Part shown: positions 23,936-35,536 of the stretch, piece by piece
Position numbering within the stretch: position 1 is the first letter of the stretch
How the letters are laid out: each line of letters begins with the position of its first letter
NCBI RefSeq assembly: GCF_963678975.1
Contig: NC_089276.1
Coordinates: forward strand, 28,512,472-28,576,471
Reading direction: 5' to 3'
DNA: 64,000 nucleotides
From: Dysidea avara
Taxonomy: Eukaryota; Porifera; Demospongiae; Dictyoceratida; Dysideidae
The notes under the pieces: model-generated
What the model was told of the DNA's origin: nothing
What the model saw: only the letters and a program-made list of their open reading frames with translations
Database searches by the model: none
Made by a program: the position numbers and the translations under genes

Positions 23936-26517
23936 CAATTATTCTTTTCTCACAACACCTTTACTTACCTGTTAGCATAATAATTAGGGATTTTACATTA
24001 GTGACTGCTAGAGTTGACTGCTGTGTTAGAGAAAGCGGCTGTTGTATAAGAGTATCTCAATTTCATAACCAATTTTACACTTGCAGCATTTCAGAGGTGT
24101 AGCTATCTGAATAATTTTAGCACAGTACACTGCAAGAAAAATAATCATTTTGCATCAATAATTCCTATGATTATTCATAATTCTTTTCACTACCTCTATC
24201 TATTCCAAAGAAATATCTCAGCATAATAGATACATACCTACTTGTGGGTATAAATTGAGTACAAAGCAATGACTAATTATTAATGATGCTTCTCATGATC
24301 ATGTTTTTTCCAGTCTCAGCATGATAGTCAGATTATACAGAAATAACAAATAACTAGACGTTTAGATGGATCCTGCCAACAGACACCTGACCCATGGATT
24401 ATATATAGCTATACATTATTTTTGCACATTCTACTTCTTATTACATATATATGCACTAGCTACCTGTTGTGATTACAGTTCCGATGGTCTACATCATCAT
24501 CTGGTGAAAAATCAGCACTCACCGTTTATCGAATCATAGTATCAGAAAGTACCACATTGACTTACGATGTGATGATATTCTGTAGACAGTTGGCATCATA
24601 ATAAATTAATATTGGTGTTCATACTTTATAGCTATATAGCTAGCTACTGTCTTAGTAATGTCAACCATGAACATAAATTACAAGATCAAAATGTACCTGT
24701 TACTATCACTAGCTAAAAGTTTGGAAGTGAAATGGAACAACATGATTGTCCACCTTTGTTACTGGACACCTGTAGCTAATAGCCATTGTGTTGCAAGGGG
24801 TCTGGGATTTTTTTCTACATTCTTCACATTTCAGTTACATGTTTCTGACTTCCTGTATTCACAGGCTTTAGCCTTCTCACAGGTCCCTAGTGGGATAGCA
24901 TTTAATAAAAATAACTACCACAATTAAAACTTTTGTAACCTTGGAGATGTATCCCACAATCGAAACGAAAGAAAATAGCTGAGCAGTCCTTCTCTCTGTG
25001 TTTCTACTGGAACAGTGCTAAGTAATAGGTATAGTCATGTAGACATATCTAGTTTGTATTACTAGTAATGTCTGCTAATTTGTGTTTGCACAGTATGAAA
25101 TTTAAAGCGTTTATATTTGTCCTAGAAGTACCCCCTCCGAAATTAGGAGCTACAAACGTTTTTTCAACCACCATATAATATATGAACCTGACCCTATGTG
25201 GACTTCTCTACGCTTTTTATTTGCTGGGACTCTCTTGGGGATATTTTAGGCATTGTGTAGGCTTGCATTAATTGGAATGGATGCGTTTTTACCATTCACA
25301 GGCAACTACGGAGCTTTATTGTGTAAGGTGTTTTATACCAGTGCAGCTATACAAAATCTCTTTTCCACAACAATATAATTAGCAAGCAATCCAACACACT
25401 ATATGTGACCAGATTTGCAAGAATCCCATATGTTCGCTCAAGTCTAATTTTACAGTAGAATGCAATAAACGCAATGGGAGGAATATTTATGAAATCAAAA
25501 AAAATCTGTAAAATTTTTAAGCATTTGTTTCACAATAAAGGGAAGCGATAAGTCTGATAACACCAAACACCTTGGTAGCATCGTGATCCCCAAAGCAAGA
25601 GGCCTAGGAGTTCCAAAATCTTTGTTTTGTATCAGTACTACCAAGCATACAGAAGATATGAACGTTAGTCTGCCTTGCGCTGGACAAACGGTTCACTATC
25701 ATTTTTTCTCATGTTTTTGCCTTTGCCTTGGTCGTAGGAAAAGCTTGGAAGACAAAACTTTCCTAGCAACGTATTCGCCTGTTCATGGAGAACCCGTTGG
25801 TATAAGTTGCATCTTGGTAGAGGGCTGCATTTGTAAGTTATGGTCGTTTAATTAAGTGCCTGTAGTTTAATTTCCTTATCGGCAATGTACAAATTGATTT
25901 TTCTGCTGTTGCAACTTTGTAGTGTTAGTTGCAATCAATTGTTTTTATCATTAATTTTGTTGGTTTTCTCTGGCAACAAGGCTGTTTATATGTCTTTGTA
26001 TTGTCTTGTACACAATTTGTAATCTGTCAGATTCAGAATACACTTTATAGTGAGACAGGAGGATGAGAAAAGCGACTGTAGAAGGCTAACTACGCTGTAC
26101 GTAAGTACTGATGGACAGTTTGTACAACTATCTACTTGTTGTTCGCAAGAGTGGCCATTAATGCGATAAAGTTGAAGGTGTCAATATCAAGTAACCAACA
26201 TGAAGAATTCACTGGGCTTAGTATGAATATGTATCCATTAAAATTTGTTGTTAATTGCTATGGTAACGTTGTCGACAGCTTTGTTAGTGGGGGGTAATTG
26301 TGGTCATTCCAGTGTCTCCATTGGTTGTGTTGATTGTGTCACATTCACACAAAGTGTACTTTATTGTCATTGAAAGGTGAATAAGTACACTTTGATGGAA
26401 AATATAACACAGTTTGACATATAAGCATACCTTTTCCTCTGAACTTAGAACTTAGATGGTATATCAATAATGTTTAACACATCACTACTAAGGAGCTCCT
26501 TTGGTACTATATAATAG
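23936..26517. other. non-coding stretch with dispersed repeats
   Basis: No gene is recognised. A segment at about 24905-25060 (ACAATTAAAAC, CCCACAATCGAAA, ACAGTGCTAAG) is related to 30085-30225. A TATGTGACCAGATTTGC sequence at about 25404 matches the terminus of the element at 33445-34233. An open plus-strand frame at 25583-25855 has no recognisable family. Confidence 0.4.
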
Positions 26518-26994
26518 TTAGACACCAAGACCAAGGGAACTAAGCAGGGGCGGAGGAGGTGAGGGGACTGGGCTGACCCAGACGTATCTCTGGTTTGGTA
26601 AGGTGAGACCAAAAAAAAAAAAAGGTCACAATCAACTGACAATAGCTTTCCACCTCACCAGCTACGCATTTATAGCTGATAAACTACATAAAAGTCTTTA
26701 CATAGCTCGCTACACTGCTCTAATACTTTGACTGCTTTATTAGAGTGAATGCTCTATTAGAGTATCTCAATCTTTATCGCGATTTTCAGCCCCACTCCAA
26801 GAAGGATAATTTCGGTGTGATATCATTCTGAGGGAGGGCTAAGCCCCCTAGCCCCCCCTTTCCGCCGCCTATGGAACTAAGCAATTTAGTAACCCCAATG
26901 GCCCGAGGCTGTAGCGTGCTGAGCACAGTGAGGACGCTACTAAGGGCCAGAGGGGTTACTAAATCGCTTAGTTCCCATTGGTCGCGGTGTCTAA
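26518..26994. mobile_element. foldback element split by a MITE
   Basis: Removing the MITE at 26545-26873 leaves TTAGACACCAAGACCAAGGG...TTTAGTAACCCC, which is inversely repeated at 26944-26994 with a few mismatches. The arms are about 50 bp around a centre that itself pairs (GTAGCGT with ACGCTAC). The pairing shows the foldback was present before the MITE landed in its left arm. Confidence 0.7.
26545..26873. mobile_element. hAT-type MITE, copy B
   Basis: Ends CAGGGGCGGAGGAGG and, inverted, CATAGGCGGCGGAAA, with perfect 8-bp duplications GAACTAAG at 26537-26544 and 26874-26881. It is the inverse-orientation sister of 10607-10947: both share the poly-A/T run next to GGTCTCACCTTACC, the TGATATCATTCTGAG stretch and the CTATTAGAGTATCTC motif. 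Non-coding, 329 bp. Confidence 0.92.
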
Positions 26995-27000
26995 ATTATT

Positions 27001-28136
27001 TAGACTATGGTTTAAAGTACATACTTTTATAGCCAGAGCATGAGTGTGGAGTGAAAGAGCAATGCAGAACAACAGAACGGTTTCTTCCTGAAGTCCTTAC
27101 AGCACCCACAAAAATAATTATTTGACTGGTAACCAAAGTAACGGCTAGGGCTACAATACCATACGCCGTTTAGTCCAGAATTCTTTGCGGAACACGGAGA
27201 AGAAGAGTATTACAGTATTATTAAGTACTGCAGTGTGCCTTTCATGTTATAATTATTTATCATGTACAAAATTGCTTGAGGGCGGATTACTAAACGAACA
27301 TGTGTAGGTGACTACATGAGCATGTCAGGTGACTAAGTGGTTTAGTAAACCTGTAAATGAGCCATACCATAGTCTAAATACATGTTGTTAGTGGAGTAAC
27401 CACATCATTGTGTCTGATCTGTTGTCTATTCAGCACAACACAGTCAACAGTTTTAGTGTGAATATTTGTATTGCCGGTATTAACAGTTTTACAGTACATT
27501 TGCTGTGTAGCAACAAATATCGGTAATAAACTAAATCAGGGAAGTGGAGAATTGTTACCAAATCGCCAAATTTCTTTGTCAATATTGTCACTTCCACACC
27601 AACTAATTGATCCAGTACACATGTGATCCAATGCAGGTATGAACAGATTTCTCTATAAAGCAAATCAGACCCAGATAAAATCATGAAAGCTACCAGGTGG
27701 GTAGCCAGCCACCTGGTGCATGCAGTGACTGAATAGATATTTCAGCACAAGAAGCTAAGGGTTGTACAGGCTGTATGCTTCTCCCTGGCAGGTTAAAACA
27801 TGTACAAACTTTCATGCAATAGTGCAGTGTCAATTTACAATATCAGTAAACCCAAAATTATAGACAAAATAAAATCTTGCCAACTGTAATTTCTTTAACA
27901 AATCAAATATTTTCACCACTATATGTTGTTATATGGTTTGTTGGCTTTTAGTTATATAATATTATACCAGTGATTCCCTGGTGGTGTCCTTTTAATAGAG
28001 GCTAATCCAATAATTGTCGCAGAGCATACTGAGCAGTATACTATGAGTACTACTCTAACAATTTTACAATATTCAATACTGAAAATAATGTGTTTTGCAA
28101 ACTACAGTATGTATTTTAATTACAGTAAACATTTAT
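27001..28136. other. non-coding stretch
   Basis: No gene, RNA or bounded repeat is recognised. The minus-strand AATAAA at about 28132-28137 (read as AATAAATG) directly follows the stop of the kelch relic and may be its old polyadenylation signal. Confidence 0.35.
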
Positions 28137-28235
28137 TCATACTCTATCCAACTGTCCAATCATCACACTACTGAGGGCAGTAGAATTAGCAGTCTCTACA
28201 TTATCATCTTTGGTACGCCCTCCAGCGATGATGAC
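28137..28235 (-). pseudogene. 3'-terminal relic of a second kelch gene
   Basis: The minus strand reads VIIAGG, then a variable stretch, and ends SVMIGQLDRV followed by TGA. The last ten residues are identical to the C-terminus of the kelch gene at 37803 (which ends SVMIGQLDRV), and the blade strand IIIAGG aligns just before. Only about the last 32 codons remain; sequence further upstream (28236 onward) is Ty3/Gypsy integrase on the opposite strand. It is therefore a paralogue destroyed by insertion or rearrangement, leaving its 3' end. Confidence 0.8.
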
Positions 28236-29612
28236 AAGACCCTAGCTAGACTATTGGACTTCACTTATTGGATTGGAATTGCCAAAGATGCAAGCCACTA
28301 TTGCACCAACTGTATAACTTGTCAGATGGTGAAGGTCCCAGCAAGACCACCAGCTTCCCTACAACCGATTGTGACCAGCAGACCCTGGGAATTGGTAGCG
28401 GTGGACATCCTCAAAGTCCCCATGTCAAGTAGAGGAAATCAGTATTTGCTTGTGGCACAAGATTATTTCTCCAAGTGGCCCTTTGCAATCGCACTACCTG
28501 ATCAAAAAACAGCTACCATTGTAACAGCACTTCGAGATCAAGTTTTCACCATGGTTGGACCTCCTCGAAGATTACACTCGGACCAGGGGAGAAACTTTGA
28601 GAGCCACATCCTGTCTGAGTTATGCAAGGCATTTGGGGTAGAGAAATCCCGTACAACACCCTACCATCCAATGGGAGATAGACTAGTTGACAGGATGAAT
28701 CGCTCCTTGCTTAACTTATTGAGAACACTGATGGAGAGGTAACTCAACTGGGAAGACCATTTGCAGCTTCTTCTCTTTGCATACCGAACCTCTCAGCATT
28801 CAACAACAAGGCTGTCACCTTATGAAGTGTTATTTGGATGAAATCCTCCCCTGCTCCAGTTACCCTTACCACCCACCTCAATATTCCCTGATCCAGGTGA
28901 TTACAGCTGTCAACTTCAGCGGAAGCTCATGGAGATGTGGGAAATGGTAGAGGCCAATACAACCAAATCTGCAGAGGCACAGCAGAGCAACTACACTGGA
29001 CAGAAGAAAGTGACATTTGCTGTAGGACAAAGAGTGTTCCTAGATAATCCAACTAGAGGAAAGCTGGATCCCCGCTGGACTGGTCCATGGAACATCATCA
29101 GTATCAAAGGACCTCTCTATAATATTTCATAAGATTCCAATCATCGCACATACAGCAGACTACACGCATGCGTGCAACTACACACACACTACTACAATTA
29201 CATAATCATATTTACAATAACTAATACACTAGTCCTTACAATCACTGATATACTACACTCTCACATTAGAATTACAGATGGGACCCACCAAGCGCATAGT
29301 GCATGTGAACCGAGTGAGACCAATGTTAACTGGTGAAGCTGACAATTCATCCCCTTGTGAGAACTGGTCACCTCCTTTATTTACACACTATGAGAATCCA
29401 GTCCCGACCCAAGACAATCAGACCACTCATAACACTGAGCCAGTTTCACATTCTCAAGACAATAGAAATCACTCCAAACCCATCGCACAGTGACTAGAAG
29501 TGGACGAGTTGTTAGACCTCCAGACTATTATGGAGTGTCAGGAAACTTTTAACATTGTTGCACACACACCCAATTTGTAAGTACTGCTCATACTTTAGTT
29601 TGAAGGGGGAGG
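28233..29612 (+). pseudogene. 5'-truncated Ty3/Gypsy integrase region
   Basis: Begins inside the integrase zinc-binding domain (KTLARLLDFTYWIG, then HYCTNCITCQ) and passes through the catalytic core (AVDILKVP; LHSDQGRNFESH). The third acidic residue lies in LVDRMNRSLLNLL, where family members usually have Glu and this copy has Asp. A stop at 28741 interrupts the frame. A C-terminal module follows (VGQRVFLDNP, LDPRWTGPWNI), then about 145 bases unlike integrase, then the end of the polyprotein (GPTKRIVHVNRVRPM). Gag, protease and RT are absent. Integrase would join element DNA to host DNA in the nucleus; this copy cannot. Confidence 0.85.
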
Positions 29613-29920
29613 TGTGTTAATAGGATTAATTATGTCATTGATGTATGCGTAATATTGTATCTGGTGATCGACACGTGGCCTCCTCTCTCGTCCATGTGCT
29701 TGAGTTGTAAGTGTGATCTTTTGTTGTAGTTATTCTTGAGTTATTACATGTCTTGTCCTGTGCGGCTGTGCCACACTTGGCCATGATCCCGGGATAAATA
29801 ATACGGATTAGTAGGGGATTTGTAACTCGAAGTTGTCCCCAGGGGTGGGAAATTTGCCATCTAGCATCTGCAAATCCCTACCTCTGCCCAACCTGGGATA
29901 GGTGGGGCTTGACATTGATA
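29600..29920 (+). mobile_element. Gypsy polypurine tract and 3' LTR start
   Basis: GAAGGGGGAGGTG is a polypurine tract followed at about 29613 by TGTGTTAATAGG, the expected TG start of an LTR. The LTR probably runs to CTTGACA near 29920, but no 5' LTR is present to confirm the end. Confidence 0.5.
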
Positions 29921-30717
29921 GGTGCATTATTATTACACAATAGAAAGCTAATATTTTGTAACGTGATCCTGAATCTAGCCTAGGTACTAGTTAATATTCG
30001 TGCATATAATTACAGTTACCTGTTCTTAGAGTTCTTCTAGATCACTTGGCAAAGTGAATAGCTCACTGCTACTGAATAAATAAAACTTAACACACAATTA
30101 AAACTGATGTAACTATGGAAATACAACCCACAATCGAAAACATTTTGATACTGAAGGAAAGAGTCCTACTGAAACAGTGCTAAGCTACAGGTATAATCAT
30201 ATAAGTATGTTAAGTGTATATTGTTCTTTCTTGTATTCTGCTTTTGTGAAGTAGAATGAATGGCCAAGTACTGGCCCAATAGGGAAAGAGGAGACTACAG
30301 TCCCTTAGCCCCCACCCCTTGCTAATTTCATTCCTGCTAAGAAAATTTATACATACTTGTATTGCTTCTTGGTTAGTAAACTTTGATGTCTTAAGTTCAA
30401 ACAGTTCCAGAGGTTTGATGTGGCTCTATATCATTATTTTGTGTCCCATAATTACTAAATTACTACAGAAAAATTTGGGGCTTTTGGTGATTAATTCTTT
30501 CAGAGTTGATCTGTAACTGTTGGACTAATCAGTAAGTTAGCTAGGAATAGTGTTGTGAACTGGTTTTGCCCATATATGACAAGTCAATTATTGGCTCAGA
30601 AGCTTTAAACCAACCCACTTGGTAAACCATATATTACCCCTGCTGACAAGTGTTAACATCACAACATAACCTCAAAGCATGTGTAAATATGTGATTGTAA
30701 TAGGCAGGTCACTTTGG
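29921..30717. other. non-coding stretch
   Basis: About 0.8 kb with no recognised gene. It holds the second copy of the dispersed segment seen near 24905 (at about 30085-30225). Confidence 0.35.
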
Positions 30718-32856
30718 TAGGGGAGCCTGTATTCCGCGGAATACGGAATAGCAGAATAACGGAATAAGCGAAAATCACATTCTAAATATTTTATTATTGT
30801 TTATAGCCTCTATAACGTTTTAATATACATTCCTCACCTCGTAGAGAACACAATCACGATGGCACCGATCCTCGGGGCGATCTTTAAATAGGATATGTAC
30901 AAAGATATTCACTCTAGAACAATTTAACTAAGCTAAACTACTGTTAAATACACTTCACTACATAATCGCTAGAAAACTAGAAGTTCTTTATGCTATACTT
31001 ACTCATACCAGCTGTCACACACGAGCAGCTAGCTAGCTAGCTAACTGGCCGAATAGTTTAGGACAAAACAATCCACTCCCTAGGTAGCTACCCTGCATGC
31101 ATGGAATAATCTGACCTTTCTTATAACTCTGTTACCATTTCCTAAAGTGTTTCAAATAAATTTGGAGGATGATACTGCTTTCAGCTCCCAACATCAGAGC
31201 TCCAACCTCGGCTCTAACACTTCGCATATAACTCTAATAAATTCGGGAAGTTACTCGTGTATGACAGCTGGTATGAGCAAGTATAGCACAAAGAACTTTT
31301 AGTTTTCTAGCGATTGTGTAGTGAAATGTATTTGATGGTAGTTATAGCTTAGTTAGATTGTTCTAGAGTGAATATCTTTGTACATATCGTATTTAAAGAT
31401 CATCCCCAAGGATCGGTGCCATCGTGATTGTGCTCTCTATGAGGTGAGGAATGTATATTAAAACGTTATAGCGGCTATAAACAATAACAAAATATTTAGA
31501 ATGTGATTTTTGCTTATTCCGTTATTCTACTATTCCGCTATTCCGTATTCCGCAGAATACAGGCTCCCCTTTGGTAGAGGTGTACCGATTATCTGATCAG
31601 CTAAAATATTACCACCAATGTGGTAATTTTTACCAATATCAGTATCGGTACAGAACTACAGGGAGACCGATATTGCTACCGATATTGATACAGTAACAAT
31701 AGTTTGTACATAAACAGATTATGTACTGGTTTTCTATGTCATCCATGTGGCTCTTTAGTGCCAGTGGCTTATTGTTCACTCTGAAACAAATGCTATGGTA
31801 TGAGAAGCCATATAAATATACACAATTCTAGTGTTTGTTGCTGGAAAGCTTATCGCAGTCTTTACAAATGAAACAGTTATAGAGTACCTTATAATAAAAA
31901 GAAGGGTCACTGGATAGCCAAGAAAACTTGTTGTACCAGCTTTCTCACAAGCCATTAGAATGTGGAGTAATGCAGAAATATCTGTTTAAGGCTTCATTGG
32001 AGTATACATAAAAATGTTTGATGGTCTTTAACTTATAAGTGTCTTTATGGAAATGGTGGTTTGCTGGTTGCTATGGGTGCAAATATGCATGCTGTGCATT
32101 AGGCCCATGGGAAGGTGGAGACAACAACAAATAGTGTCAGTATCTGAATAGGTAAACCTGGACATAAAACTAGTCAAACCAGGCACTCAGTTGTACATAG
32201 CACATAGGATTGTGGAATCTTTACAATAGAGGGAGTCACCAGAAATGTGACCTATCAAAGTTGTGGTGATGCATTTCAAAGTTGATGGATCAGGTTAGCG
32301 CTTTACGGTTTTGTTGCAAACATTCCGCAAACCTCTGTATACAGCAGCAGCAACAGCGAAAGTAACTCTGCTGTGTTTACCCACCCCAATCCCTCCCTCA
32401 GCATTTTCCTCCAGTGACAAATCAGTGACATGTTGGTGTGAAATGGGTGGTGCCGTAGCAGGAAAGAGGGAGTTAAAGGGGTTTAGTTCAGGGTATGTAG
32501 GTCCCCACCAAATAGTGGTAAAGCCCTGATCATTACTTTGGGATTAAGACATGCATGACCTTGGTTAGCTTGAAGTCACATGATCTCACATGATAGCCAG
32601 ATTACCAATGGTCATTGTTAACATTCCTAAGTCAACAGCACGTCCCAACTTCTAGTACATTACTCCCTATTTTTGTGATTTGGAGACACTGGGGAGAAGT
32701 TAACAATGAATACATGCACATGTTGTTGTAGGATAGGTAAATGTATACTTTTAACTATAATGCAAATATCAGATCGACTATCGGTTATCGGTTTCTTTTG
32801 GTGGCATCAATATCGGATATCGGTACATGCCAAAAACCCATATCGGTACACCTCTA
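30718..32856. mobile_element. hAT-type MITE, TAGAG family, copy 2 (interrupted)
   Basis: The right end is, inverted, TAGAGGTGTACCGATA, followed by CACTTTGG at 32857-32864. The matching CACTTTGG sits at 30710-30717. The element's first bases (TAG) are at 30718-30720 and resume as TAGAGGTGTACCGATT at 31575, because a palindromic element inserted between. It is homologous to 20116-21078, including CAAACAGATT-like and GTGCCAGTGGCTTATT stretches, but lacks the LINE fragment found there. Confidence 0.85.
30720..31569. mobile_element. long-palindrome element with about 310-bp arms
   Basis: Left arm from GGGGAGCCTGTATTCCGC (30720) to about 31030; right arm from about 31245 to 31569, its inverse complement with scattered changes. 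Landmarks occur in both arms: GAATATCTTTGTACATAT, GGTGCCATCGTGATTGTG, CTAGCGATT. Flanks are TTTGGTAG at 30713-30720 and 31570-31577. It can fold into a very long hairpin; transcribed, it would give dsRNA. The centre (31030-31245) carries a GCTAGCTAGCTAGC run. Non-coding. Confidence 0.85.
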
Positions 32857-32864
32857 CACTTTGG

Positions 32865-33444
32865 CTTCCATTGAAACTCATCAGGTTCACAACACTAGCT
32901 GGAAAAGTTGTCATATGGCTTCACACTGAAATTTGCAAGCTGTCACCATAATATCACCTTATACCAGTATTTGACCAGTTATAATAGTAATGGCTTGTAA
33001 AATACATAGCTGTCCCCGAATGATAGCTGCTCCACAGCCTAGAATTATTGTCATAAGAGCTGCCCTTGGATAAGAGCTGCGGCTTGTATCCGAATAATTA
33101 TACTGATGCAAGTGTTGATAAGATACATTTGAAGCAGAAACCAGGCAAATGAGTTGTTTTATGCCAGGAAATAATGTTTTTGAGAGAAATTTAAATAAAT
33201 GATATTGTTGAGTCACTCATGAATGATGAATCCGTATAAATGCTGTGGGCTGCTGCCGCACAAGTCCATTGTAGCCGCTCTCGGATACTAGCCACCTTTA
33301 CATGGTAGCCACAGGGCATTCCTTGCTGAAAGTTATATATTAACTGGTCAAATATGGTATTAATGGATATAAAACAGAAACTAATGTTGCCATAATAAGA
33401 AATGTACTACTGGAACTATGAGAACTTTGGTAAAGGGAAACATA
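32865..33444. other. non-coding stretch
   Basis: No gene is recognised. It has an odd GC-containing stretch (about 33000-33310) with repeated AGAGCTGC/GTAGCC words, perhaps an old repeat. The ends are not visible. Confidence 0.35.
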
Positions 33445-34233
33445 TGTGACCGGATCTGCAAAAACAGGACATAATCACATTTTTTTCGAATTCCTGTTTA
33501 TTACATATTTATAATCTACTTAGGGGTCATCCATTATTTTCAGCCTTTACGCAAGAGTACAAAGAGTACGCTGGGGGGGAGGGGGTTAAATCACACGTAT
33601 GCTTATAAAATGATGAGTAATCATTGTGTATATACTGTACATAGTATCAACATTTATACAGTATGCTTTGTGAAGGAGGGAGGGGGTTAGAAAAAGAGTA
33701 CTCTTTGTATGCTTGCATAAAGACTGAATATTATGGATGGTCCCTTAGCTAAGTGTACCCACTGGCAAAGTTTCAGCTTCATATGCCAATAACTTAGGAA
33801 GTTAAAGCGCTACAAAGTAGCAACAACAGAAAAATCGATTTGTACAAAAACGGTTGTAACTTACCAACAGATTGAGGTACGGAGCTAACATGTTCACCAT
33901 AGTGTTCGTCATGAACAGGGGAATCAATTACTGGGTAAGTTTTTCCTTTACTCTCCCTTCTTCACTGCATACAAAGGTGAAATTCATGAAGAAAAATCGA
34001 TCGCGTACAATCGCTTCGACATGACGTAAACAAATGCTCATAACTTACGTATCCTTGGGTCTACTGCAATGAAACCAAGATTTTACAACTCCTCTTGAGC
34101 AGGCGAATAAGATGATATCCAGGGTTTTATTGTTAGTTTCTTCCTTCACTAAGAAAGAGGGGTTTAAAAAAATTATGGAATTTTTTCAATAATACGCAAG
34201 TATTTTGCCCAATGTATTCAAGATCCGGTCACA
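33445..34233. mobile_element. MITE with TGTGACCGGATCT ends
   Basis: Inverted ends TGTGACCGGATCTGC and TGTGACCGGATCTT, flanked by TA on both sides, which would fit a Tc1/mariner-like TA duplication (the flanking TA could be chance). Similar single ends occur at about 25404 and 59918. A separate 221-bp element is nested inside at 33524-33744. Confidence 0.55.
33524..33744. mobile_element. nested MITE with GGGTCATCCAT ends
   Basis: Inverted arms of about 45 bp: CATCCATTATTTTCAGCC at the left and, inverted, CATCCATAATATTCAGTC at the right, each continuing to ACAAAGAGTAC. TTAG flanks both sides. A polypurine-rich centre (GGGGGGGAGGGGG) lies between. Non-coding. Confidence 0.7.
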
Positions 34234-35261
34234 TATACTATAAGTGAACATATAGTACAGTGTAGTTGTAGTGAATGAATTGTTGTTGGATGGACCACCA
34301 TGATTCACACAAGTATGTGATTGAGTGTTACATTGATGTAATGATATTTTTCAAACTGATATGAAGGTTACGGGATACTGTAAACCCACATGTACACTAT
34401 AGATCATTTATCATGGTTTAGGGTTTTAATTTCTCTTAATCCATTGTTACCAAATATTTAAAACTATGAACCAAAAATCAGACCAATGAAGAACCATGAG
34501 AACTTACTAACAATTTTAAGGTTTGAAGAACATCACTTGTGAGGGATTGACAAGAAGATTTGTGAATAATGTGTATAGTTAGCTATAATATGGCCTGAAA
34601 CAAGATATTGTGGCCACAACATTAATTTTTAAATTTATGTTACAAACACTAGAAACATTATTTCTTACAAATGGCTCCATCAGGACCTAGATAAGAAGCC
34701 AAACTAGTAGTTTGTTTATACAAAATGTTAACAATCTGTTTGATAGCCCTGATTTTTGGTTCAGGAAAATAGTGAACAAAACTACAGGTGCACCAGTTGC
34801 TAAGTGTGTTGTTTCTATGTTATCTTGTACTGTTACGTGTGTTTTCTTGTACCTTGTACCTGTCCAGTCAGCACACTATTATTCTCCCAACGGTTTTAGC
34901 CTGTTACCAGCTGATACACAACACAACAACACCAAACCCCTCCTAATTACGTATTAAAAATTTTGTAAAAATTTTGTTCGACAGTCACTCACTATCCCGT
35001 AACCTTAATGTAGTCAATGACTGAATTTTACAAAACTAGCACATCATACAAAATCTAATCCAACAAGTGAATGTGTTACAATATAATACTCTCAATAGCA
35101 GCTTGACATATTATATTGAAATACATCAAGTGATTAGCCAATAGAATTAGTATTACACTTGTTTGTCAAGGTCCCTTGCAAAAATCTATAATACTAATTT
35201 GATTGGCTAAAATAGTGTGATGTGTTTCTATTAGAAGCAAATGTCCGACTTGACAACTAGG
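34234..35261. other. non-coding stretch
   Basis: No gene or bounded repeat is recognised in this 1-kb AT-rich interval. Confidence 0.35.
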
Positions 35262-35412
35262 GTTACCATAGTGATAGATGCCCCATGAGCAACTGTTGCT
35301 AAGTAACCGTTGCTAAGGTAAACATCATGTTGAGATCTTGGCAATAGTTGTTAGGTAACGGTTGCTAAGTGTGACTGGTCAGTTATCTTTTGAATTTCTG
35401 TTGCCTAGTAAC
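35262..35412. promoter_or_regulatory. cluster of X-box-like (RFX-type) palindromes
   Basis: Four imperfect palindromes of the GTTGCY-N-RGTAAC type lie within about 120 bases: GTTGCTAAGTAAC (35295-35307), GTTGCTAAGGTAAAC (35309-35323), GTTGTTAGGTAAC (35347-35359) and GTTGCCTAGTAAC (35400-35412). Half-sites occur at 35262 (GTTACC) and after 35360. RFX factors, which control cilia genes in animals, bind such X-boxes. No ciliary gene is recognised next to it. The cluster could be an enhancer, or a repeat that resembles one. Confidence 0.4.
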
Positions 35413-35472
35413 AGTTGCTATGGTTGTCGGATTAATTTATAATAGAATGGATGGCTGTGGTATATAGTTCTT

Positions 35473-35536
35473 GCATTGTAAACAGGAAGGAAATAGTACT
35501 TGCTCACACTATTTTACTCCTTCCTGTTTACAATGC
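35473..35536. repeat. foldback hairpin with a 3-base bulge
   Basis: GCATTGTAAACAGGAAGGA and AATAGT in the left arm (35473-35497) pair with the right arm (35508-35536) except for three unpaired bases; the loop is 10 bases. Weaker pairing continues outward (CTGTGGTAT with ATACCATAG), so it may be a small foldback transposon of about 110 bases. Confidence 0.6.

Noticed and set aside
25583..25855. Cys-rich open frame of 90 residues
   Set aside because: No family, no splice partners, and it lies beside a dispersed repeat terminus.
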